This document shows, in pieces, positions 1 through 4,422 of a DNA stretch of 6,519 nt. The stretch's first letter is position 1; every line of letters begins with the position of its first letter. The notes under the pieces were generated by a model. The model had not been told where the DNA came from, searched no databases, and worked only from the letters and a program-made list of their open reading frames with translations. The position numbers were made by a program, and so were the translations under genes. The stretch comes from Firmicutes bacterium UBA3910 (lineage in GTDB: Bacteria; Bacillota; Limnochordia; Darwinibacteriales; Darwinibacteriaceae), in assembly GCA_002391465.1 (NCBI GenBank), contig DGFC01000181.1:25671-32189 (forward strand), read 5' to 3'.

Positions 1-771
1 CAGGCTTTGCTTGTGGCAAAGTGGATGCTGGTTGGTTTTGTCCATGGAGTTATGAATACGGATAATATGTCCATCTGCGGCGAAGCAATTGATTTTGGGC
101 CATGCGCTTTTCTGGATACTTACCATCCTGACACCGTCTTCAGTTCCATTGACCATTACGGCAGGTACGCCTACCGCAAACAGCCCGGTATAGCCCTGTG
201 GAATCTGACCCGCTTGGCAGAAGCCATCCTTCCCCTTCTGGATCCGGATCAGGAACGGGCGGTAGAAATGGCAGAGGAAATACTAAAACGGTTTCCTGCT
301 GAATACGAACACCACTGGACTGTTGGGATGGGCAAAAAACTGGGGCTAACCGAATTTAAGGAAGGGGACGGGCAGCTCTTTAGGGATCTCTTAGAGTTGA
401 TGGCCATCCACAAGGCCGATTACACCAATACCTTCTTGGATTTAACCTTTGGGTTAAAAACCCAGTCTGAGCTTGCTGATTCTGAAGACTTCAAGCACTG
501 GCACGAACGCTGGCGCGAGCGCCTGGCGGAAGAATCCACTAATTCTGAGGAGCAGCATCAGTTGATGCGCCAAAACAACCCCGCCGTCATTCCCCGCAAT
601 CACAGGGTAGAAGAAGCGCTGCGTGCGGCGGTGCAGGACGGGGACTTAAAGCCGTTTTACACTCTCTCCGCAGTACTGAAGGATCCCTTCGCCCACAGCC
701 CAGAACAGGCGGAATACGCGGAACCACCTCCGCCTTCTGCCGTTCCTTACCGTACGTTCTGCGGTACCTGA
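1..771 (+). CDS. selO: SelO/YdiU protein adenylyltransferase (AMPylase), C-terminal half
   Basis: SelO is a pseudokinase-fold enzyme that transfers AMP from ATP to hydroxyl side chains of proteins, linked in bacteria to redox stress. The gene is cut by the left window edge. The frame is open from base 1, so 256 residues remain of a family usually near 480-490. The visible part begins in the catalytic loop: HGVMNTDNMS holds the Asp and metal-binding Asn (codons at 61-66), and the DFG-like Asp of IDFGP lies at 91-93, exactly ten residues after the first Asp, as in characterised SelO. GRYAYRKQP and ALWNLTRLAE follow, then RQNNPAVIPRNHRVEEAL and the C-terminal RTFCGT. The third-from-last Cys occupies the place of selenocysteine in animal SelO. 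The activation-loop Cys of the E. coli enzyme appears to be Ser here, but a Cys sits in GPCAFLD, a pattern I recall from other SelO sequences. No intrinsic terminator follows. Family assignment is secure. Confidence 0.95.
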   Translation, partial: QALLVAKWMLVGFVHGVMNTDNMSICGEAIDFGPCAFLDTYHPDTVFSSIDHYGRYAYRKQPGIALWNLTRLAEAILPLLDPDQERAVEMAEEILKRFPAEYEHHWTVGMGKKLGLTEFKEGDGQLFRDLLELMAIHKADYTNTFLDLTFGLKTQSELADSEDFKHWHERWRERLAEESTNSEEQHQLMRQNNPAVIPRNHRVEEALRAAVQDGDLKPFYTLSAVLKDPFAHSPEQAEYAEPPPPSAVPYRTFCGT

Positions 772-779
772 ATTCTTGA

Positions 780-808
780 TAGACATGGGAGTCTGTAAAG
801 TGTATACT
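780..808 (+). promoter_or_regulatory. Probable sigma-A promoter of the nfu gene
   Basis: The -35 box TAGACA (780-785) matches five of six consensus bases. A 17-base spacer follows, then the -10 box TATACT (803-808), also five of six. Transcription would start near 815, about ten bases before the ribosome binding site of nfu. The promoter begins only nine bases after the selO stop, so nfu probably has its own transcript. An alternative -35, TTGATA at 776-781, would need a 21-base spacer and is less likely. Confidence 0.7.
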
Positions 809-824
809 AATTTTAAGGAACGCC

Positions 825-833
825 AAGGAGGTG
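825..833 (+). promoter_or_regulatory. Ribosome binding site deciding the GTG start of nfu
   Basis: AAGGAGGTG is a near-perfect anti-16S match. Its AGGAGG core (826-831) is seven bases before the GTG at 839. The frame is open upstream to a TTG at 776, but that codon lies before the predicted promoter start site, so 839 is the start. Confidence 0.85.
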
Positions 834-838
834 TCAAC

Positions 839-1063
839 GTGAAGGAAAGAGTTGAAGCTGTTCTGGCCAAAATCCGTCCCGCAATCCAGGCAGACGGCGG
901 CGATGTTGAGCTGGTTGGTATCAGCGAAGATAACGTAGTTACAGTGAGGCTAACCGGTGCTTGTGTGGGATGCCCAATGTCCGAACTCACTTTGAAGGGT
1001 GGCATTGAGCGGATCCTGAAACACGAAATCCCCGAGGTTGCTTCGGTGGAATCAGCCCGATAA
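839..1063 (+). CDS. nfu: NifU C-terminal-domain Fe-S cluster scaffold/carrier (Nfu type)
   Basis: A 74-residue cytoplasmic protein consisting only of the NifU C-terminal domain. Such stand-alone Nfu proteins bind a labile [4Fe-4S] cluster, usually at a dimer interface, and pass it to client enzymes. The signature is visible: RPAIQADGGDVEL at about residues 13-25, then TGACVGCPMSELTLKGGIE with the cluster-binding CxxC at Cys42 and Cys45. The length equals one domain, with no scaffold IscU part or A-type part. The GTG start is fixed by a strong ribosome binding site and a good upstream promoter, and an intrinsic terminator follows directly. The next gene is queG, whose product carries Fe-S clusters and is a plausible client, although that link is only inferred from position. 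The family assignment is secure; the gene name is generic. Confidence 0.93.
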   Translation: MKERVEAVLAKIRPAIQADGGDVELVGISEDNVVTVRLTGACVGCPMSELTLKGGIERILKHEIPEVASVESAR

Positions 1064-1064
1064 T

Positions 1065-1092
1065 AAAAGAGGAGCCCGGTGCTCCTCTTTTT
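1065..1092 (+). terminator. Intrinsic terminator after nfu
   Basis: An 11-base perfect inverted repeat: AAAAGAGGAGC at 1065-1075 pairs with GCTCCTCTTTT at 1081-1091 around a five-base CCGGT loop. A T-rich tract follows (1088-1092, then more T after a C at 1093). It begins one base after the nfu stop codon. Only about 11 bases separate it from the queG ribosome binding site, so queG must depend on read-through or on a promoter buried in this region. Confidence 0.88.
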
Positions 1093-1103
1093 CTTTTCTC
1101 AAA

Positions 1104-1110
1104 AAGGAGG
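1104..1110 (+). promoter_or_regulatory. Ribosome binding site deciding the ATG start of queG
   Basis: AAGGAGG lies four bases before the ATG at 1115, slightly close but strong. It rules against the upstream in-frame GTG at 1079, which lies inside the terminator hairpin and has no binding site. The AGGAG core (1105-1109) is complementary to CTCCT at 1082-1086 in the terminator's 3' arm. Confidence 0.8.
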
Positions 1111-1114
1111 GTCC

Positions 1115-2146
1115 ATGGCTGTAATCGAAAAACTCGCTCAACTTATCACCGACTGCGGTTTCGACGCCTTTGCTGTTATGCCCGCCGTTAAGGTGACAAA
1201 AATGGGTCCGATCCTGGAAAGGGCCAAAGCTGAGGACAGATATCCCCGCTTCGTAGACGATGATATTGCCAAAAGAATAAACCCTTCAGCCCTGCACCAA
1301 AACGCCAAGAGCGTAATCAGCTTGGCCGTATCCTATTACACCGGCGATCCTGGGCCCCGGCCTCCCCTCCACGGTACCCTCTCCCGCTCCGCTTGGGGGG
1401 TGGACTACCACACCGTGTTAAACGAGAGGATGGATCGACTCATTTCTGGTTTGAAACAGTCCTTTGGCGCACAGGAATGTGCCAAGGCTGTGGATACAAG
1501 CTTCCTGGTTGATCGGGCCCTGGCCATCGAGTCTGGCCTGGGCTATCCGGGCAGTAACTGCTGCGTCTATGTACCGCCCTACGGCTCCTGGGTTTTCCTT
1601 GGGGAGGTGCTGGTGGACGTGGAACTTCCAGTTACGAAAGGGGAAGCAGCCGACAACTGGGCCGAACCGATTGAGTGCCCTGCCTGCGTCCAGGCCTGTC
1701 CCACCAATGCTTTGCTCGCCCCCGGCGTTATCCGCCCGGAACGCTGCCTTTCCTACCTGACGCAGAAATCGGGCTCCTTTCCCCTTGAGTTCAGGGAAAA
1801 GCTCGGCTCCCGCCTCTGGGGCTGCGATACCTGCCAACAGGCCTGTGCCCAAAACCGCGCTGCCCGCCCAAGCAGGCATAGGGAGTTTGAACCTATCGTA
1901 GGGCCCCATGTCGATCTAATTTACCTGTTAGAAATGGATAACGCCCAATTTAAAGCACAGTTCGGCCGCACGAGCATAGCTTGGCGGGGAAAAAACGTTC
2001 TCCAGCGCAACGCCTGCCTAGTTTTGGGCAATGAGGGCAGAAGCGAAGCAGTACCCGTATTGACCAGAACAGCAGAGAACCACCCCAGCCCCCACGTCAG
2101 GGAAGCTGCCCAGTGGGCATTGGCCAAGATCAGCCAAGCTGATTAA
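1115..2146 (+). CDS. queG: Epoxyqueuosine reductase QueG (divergent: one cluster Cys missing)
   Basis: QueG reduces epoxyqueuosine to queuosine at the tRNA wobble base, using cobalamin and two [4Fe-4S] clusters. The protein has 343 residues from the ATG at 1115. In order: the N-terminal cobalamin-binding region with VDTS (Asp127, which I believe is the general-acid position), GLGYPG and YGSWVFLGEV near residues 141-162; a ferredoxin-like double-cluster region with Cys188, Cys191, Cys195 (CPT), Cys211 (RCLSYLT) and Cys237, Cys240, Cys244 (GCDTCQQAC); and a C-terminal HEAT-like repeat (RNACLVLGNEG...VREAAQWAL). The family normally has CxxCxxCxxxCP in the first motif. Here the first Cys position is Pro185, leaving seven ligands. 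The usual Lys of GKN is Ser147, and the CP after the last Cys is CA. The fold is clearly QueG. Full activity, or a paralogous role, is open. It is convergent with the next gene. Confidence 0.88.
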   Translation: MAVIEKLAQLITDCGFDAFAVMPAVKVTKMGPILERAKAEDRYPRFVDDDIAKRINPSALHQNAKSVISLAVSYYTGDPGPRPPLHGTLSRSAWGVDYHTVLNERMDRLISGLKQSFGAQECAKAVDTSFLVDRALAIESGLGYPGSNCCVYVPPYGSWVFLGEVLVDVELPVTKGEAADNWAEPIECPACVQACPTNALLAPGVIRPERCLSYLTQKSGSFPLEFREKLGSRLWGCDTCQQACAQNRAARPSRHREFEPIVGPHVDLIYLLEMDNAQFKAQFGRTSIAWRGKNVLQRNACLVLGNEGRSEAVPVLTRTAENHPSPHVREAAQWALAKISQAD

Positions 2147-3120
2147 CCGGATACTACGCCTTTCAGCTCCTGTAGTATTGGCTCCAGCTCTGCAATCTGC
2201 CAATTCCTACAGTAAGCTAGGAGAGGTTTGACTATTTCGCCGTCTACGCCAGAATAGACAAGACGCAGCTGAAGAATGGTCTTAATTACGCCTACAACCG
2301 TGCCGTCCGGCTCTAAATCGGAGTAGTCCTGCGCAGAAAGAATTCTTTCCAGAAAATCATCGTGTGCATCCCTGGTCAGCATCACGTTCAATTCAGTGTA
2401 ACCGGATCCCCCTTGACGGAAGTTGCGTACCACACCCAAGTCCGAGACCACTTTGCCCTTCACATTCCTGCGTTTCTGCCTTTCGATCCCGATTTCCTCC
2501 AGGGGGAAGTTGAAATAAGGGGTTACGCGGAAGTTGTTCATCATGGTCTGCAAACCCAATAAAACGAAGTAGATGCGGGGGTGGCTCACCTCCAGCCAAA
2601 TGGGGCGCAGATGGCCGCCGCGCAGCATCCTATGCCCTACTTGACCAAGCAGTTCATTCAACCCATCTTCGTCTTCAGGTTCAACAGACAATAGCCCATG
2701 GGCTTTTAGGAGCAGTTCATCTAAGGTGAGTGGGTTAGCACTAGGCTGAACGTAATCTCGAATCATGGCCAGATAGACCGGCAGCCGCATACGGAACTGG
2801 AGGCCCGCACCCTGCAAGAAACGGTCCGCCACAAAGCGGATATCAAGGGGAAGATGGTATTCGGCCAAATCTGCAAGGAGACCTTCGCTGCAGCGGATGA
2901 TCTGTTCTTCTACCTTTTTCAGCTCTGTACCATCCCCTAGGGCAGCTCCGAACAGAGCCACTGTTGTCAGGAGCTCAAGGGAAGCCGTATAAGCTGCCAG
3001 CATCAATTCCCGTTCGTAAAAAAACATGCTCTCTTTTATCTCTAGACAGGCAGCCACAAAGCCGTCTACCGTTGTGAGCTCCTCTATTTCTTCCAGGAGG
3101 TCAAGATAATCTACCTGCAT
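2143..3120 (-). CDS. Uncharacterised 325-residue protein, translationally close to rnhA
   Basis: I do not recognise this family. The start chosen is the ATG at 3120, because AGGGGGTG at 3134-3127 sits six bases away; a GTG one codon upstream would be too close. The 325-residue product has no signal peptide or clear membrane span and is probably a soluble, mostly helical protein. Residues 1-90 are Leu/Glu-rich and acidic (LLEEIEEL near 8-15), with only scattered Cys. An acidic run (EPEDED, about 147-152) is followed by a conserved-looking stretch, WLEVSHPRIYFVLLGLQTMMNNF (about 175-197, in two pieces: WLEVSHPRIYF and VLLGLQTMMNNF). A basic patch follows (ERQKRRNVKGK, about 213-223), then GGSGYTELNVMLTRDAHDDFLERIL (GGSGYTEL near 237-244). 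It is 11 bases downstream of rnhA, so the two are probably co-transcribed. Its stop overlaps that of queG. It is a real gene by binding site, length and spacing; its function is unknown. Confidence 0.85.
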   Translation of the reverse strand: MQVDYLDLLEEIEELTTVDGFVAACLEIKESMFFYERELMLAAYTASLELLTTVALFGAALGDGTELKKVEEQIIRCSEGLLADLAEYHLPLDIRFVADRFLQGAGLQFRMRLPVYLAMIRDYVQPSANPLTLDELLLKAHGLLSVEPEDEDGLNELLGQVGHRMLRGGHLRPIWLEVSHPRIYFVLLGLQTMMNNFRVTPYFNFPLEEIGIERQKRRNVKGKVVSDLGVVRNFRQGGSGYTELNVMLTRDAHDDFLERILSAQDYSDLEPDGTVVGVIKTILQLRLVYSGVDGEIVKPLLAYCRNWQIAELEPILQELKGVVSG

Positions 3121-3126
3121 CACGGC

Positions 3127-3134
3127 ACCCCCTA
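3127..3134 (-). promoter_or_regulatory. Ribosome binding site of the 325-residue gene, overlapping the rnhA stop
   Basis: On the minus strand the rnhA stop codon TAG (3134-3132) runs into GGGGTG, giving AGGGGGTG. Ribosomes ending rnhA therefore sit on the initiation site of the next gene, whose ATG is at 3120. The arrangement suggests translational coupling. Confidence 0.65.
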
Positions 3135-3581
3135 TGTATGCCTTTCTATTTCACTCCGTGCTAACGCGTCGCAGCGGTTGTTGTATTCATTGTCACTGTG
3201 TCCCTTAACTTTTATCCATTCTATTTCATGTTTTTCGGTCAATTGGACCAACTGCCGCCACAGATCATCATTGGCCACAGGCTGCCTTCTAGCATTCACC
3301 CACCCGTTCTTTTGCCAGTTTTCGATCCAACCCCGGGTGAAGGCGTTGATCAGGTAGGCGCTGTCAGAATAAAGGCGGACACGACATTTTCTCTTCAACT
3401 GTTCCAGGCCCCTGATGGCGGCCATAAGCTCCATTCGTTGGTTGGTAGTATTTTTGACAAAACCGGAGATTTCTTTGTAATGGGGACCGAACATCAGGCA
3501 GGCAGCCCAGCCTCCAGGCCCCGGATTGCCACTGCAGGCTCCGTCGGTGTAGATCTCCACAGTCTGTCTCAACTCGTCCAC
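3132..3581 (-). CDS. rnhA: Ribonuclease HI
   Basis: RNase HI cuts the RNA strand of RNA:DNA hybrids using two metal ions, removing R-loops and primer remnants in the cytoplasm. All four carboxylates of the active site are visible: Asp13 in IYTDGACSGNPGPGGW, Glu51 in NQRMELMAAI, Asp73 in LYSDSAYL and Asp138 in NNRCDALA. The catalytic-assist His128 lies in KVKGHSDNEYNNRCD. At 149 residues it matches the stand-alone bacterial enzyme (about 155), including the WxxNGW basic-protrusion region. The start is a GTG at 3581. The purine-rich AAAGGGG upstream (3587-3582 on the minus strand) abuts it, so a TTG at 3572, better spaced, is an alternative that would remove three residues. It is divergent from the RING-type gene and leads the two-gene unit with the unknown 325-residue protein. 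Confidence 0.96.
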   Translation of the reverse strand: MDELRQTVEIYTDGACSGNPGPGGWAACLMFGPHYKEISGFVKNTTNQRMELMAAIRGLEQLKRKCRVRLYSDSAYLINAFTRGWIENWQKNGWVNARRQPVANDDLWRQLVQLTEKHEIEWIKVKGHSDNEYNNRCDALARSEIERHT

Positions 3582-3592
3582 CCCTTTCCAGT

Positions 3593-3622
3593 TTGCCGGG
3601 GATATGATATGGTATTTATGAT
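3593..3622 (+). promoter_or_regulatory. Possible sigma-A promoter of the RING/TM gene
   Basis: TTGCCG (3593-3598) and TATGAT (3617-3622, five of six consensus bases) are separated by 18 bases. This puts a start site near 3629, about 17 bases before the ribosome binding site. The -10 box is part of the central palindrome, so a bound repressor would block it. I found no equally good promoter for rnhA on the other strand. Confidence 0.45.
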
Positions 3623-3645
3623 ATCATACTACACTTTTCATATCC
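3600..3645. promoter_or_regulatory. Nested AT-rich palindrome between divergent genes (candidate operator)
   Basis: A perfect 12-base palindrome, TATGATATCATA (3617-3628), is flanked by an 8-base inverted repeat: GGATATGA at 3600-3607 and TCATATCC at 3638-3645. Both dyads share the same centre, between 3622 and 3623. The octamer TATGATAT also occurs directly repeated at 3603-3610 and 3617-3624. The position between divergently transcribed genes, overlapping the best -10 box, suits a dimeric regulator's operator. AT-rich palindromes can arise by chance, so the regulatory role is inferred. Confidence 0.5.
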
Positions 3646-3657
3646 GGAGAGAGGATC

Positions 3658-4386
3658 ATGAGTGAAGTTTTAGAGAAAATTACCAAAGGAGAAAGCTATA
3701 CTGGACAGGCTTGCGTCTACTGCGGCGAAAGAATCCAAGCAGAAGATGAGGTTGTAGTCTGTCCCCGCTGCAAGAGCGTACACCATGCCGACTGCTGGAA
3801 AAAAAACGGCGGCTGCGGCAAACAGGGTTGTGCCCAGATTGCCAAGGCAGTTGTGGGGGAAAGATCCAAAGGCGATGGGCCTCCGCCGCCCATGTCGAGA
3901 AGGACAATCCTTGCTATTGCAGGTGCCTTCATCCTGATTGTGGCAGCTTTCCTGTTCTGGCCCAAACCGCCTGACCCTGCCATGGGACGAACCAAGGTTG
4001 TTTTTGTGACAGAGACGGGTTATGAGATGTATGAAATGATCGCGGATGAAGTGGCAGCCTTCAATTCCTCCCAGGAAGAAATTTACCTGGAAATGGAGCT
4101 GCTGCCCGTGGGAACGTCCCGTTCCAAACTCATTGTCCTGATCGGAGCCAACCATCCGCCGGATATAATGGCAGTAGACAACGAAATGTACGAGCAATTT
4201 CTCGAGGCAGACATGATTCTGCCCATAGACGTGGATGAATCGGGAGAACCCGTTTACTACCTAGACAATCCCGCCTCACCAACTAAGATAGTTATTTGGG
4301 GCCAAACGGAACACCCGGAAGAAGCGAGGGAAGTGGTTAAATACCTTGTGCCCCGCTTCCCCCAACCGCTCAGGAGAGCAAATTAA
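3658..4386 (+). CDS. Membrane protein: RING-type zinc finger, one TM span, shortened solute-binding-protein-like domain
   Basis: A 242-residue three-part protein. Residues 19-58 form a prokaryotic RING-like treble-clef zinc finger with ligands Cys19, Cys22, Cys35, Cys38, His42 or His43, Cys46, Cys53 and Cys58; the HADCW and GGCGKQGC blocks resemble the prokaryotic RING finger family. A PPPP linker and SRR lead into one membrane span (about 83-101, TILAIAGAFILIVAAFLFW). By the positive-inside rule the finger is cytoplasmic and the C-terminus outside. Residues 112-195 resemble the first lobe of an ABC solute-binding protein (TETGYEMYEMIADEVAAFN, LLPVGTSRSKLIVLIGANHPPDIMAVDN). The text then jumps to a C-terminal-helix-like piece (EHPEEAREVVKYLV, about 218-231). 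Such proteins are normally near 400 residues, so some 200 seem absent. GGAGAGAGG (3646-3654) supports the ATG. The domain call is by eye. It could be a sensor or a degraded fusion. Confidence 0.82.
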   Translation: MSEVLEKITKGESYTGQACVYCGERIQAEDEVVVCPRCKSVHHADCWKKNGGCGKQGCAQIAKAVVGERSKGDGPPPPMSRRTILAIAGAFILIVAAFLFWPKPPDPAMGRTKVVFVTETGYEMYEMIADEVAAFNSSQEEIYLEMELLPVGTSRSKLIVLIGANHPPDIMAVDNEMYEQFLEADMILPIDVDESGEPVYYLDNPASPTKIVIWGQTEHPEEAREVVKYLVPRFPQPLRRAN

Positions 4387-4422
4387 TAAACGGAAGGCAG
4401 ACTGCCTTCCGTTTATTTTTTT
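4385..4422. terminator. Strong, probably bidirectional intrinsic terminator
   Basis: A 15-base perfect inverted repeat, AATAAACGGAAGGCA (4385-4399) with its complement at 4403-4417, has a three-base GAC loop. On the + strand it ends in seven T (4416-4422), ideal for terminating the RING/TM gene whose stop codon it overlaps. On the minus strand it follows the pepF stop (4423-4421) directly and continues into a short T-rich stretch, so it probably ends both converging units. Confidence 0.9.

Noticed and set aside
707..735. Seven-base inverted repeat AGGCGGA/TCCGCCT near the end of selO, considered as a terminator
   Set aside because: The loop is 15 bases, no T tract follows, and it lies within the conserved SelO C-terminal coding region.
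776..838. Extension of nfu upstream to a TTG at 776
   Set aside because: The stretch contains the predicted promoter and ribosome binding site, and the extra residues have no counterpart in single-domain Nfu proteins.
1079..1114. Extension of queG upstream to a GTG at 1079
   Set aside because: The codons lie in the terminator hairpin and encode a Leu/Phe run; AAGGAGG at 1104-1110 points to the ATG at 1115.
1418..1909. 163-residue open frame on the minus strand opposite queG
   Set aside because: It is antisense to clear QueG motifs, with low-complexity composition and no ribosome site.
3198..3665. 155-residue open frame on the + strand opposite rnhA
   Set aside because: It is a shadow of rnhA, which has all catalytic residues; the frame has no ribosome site and no recognisable domain.
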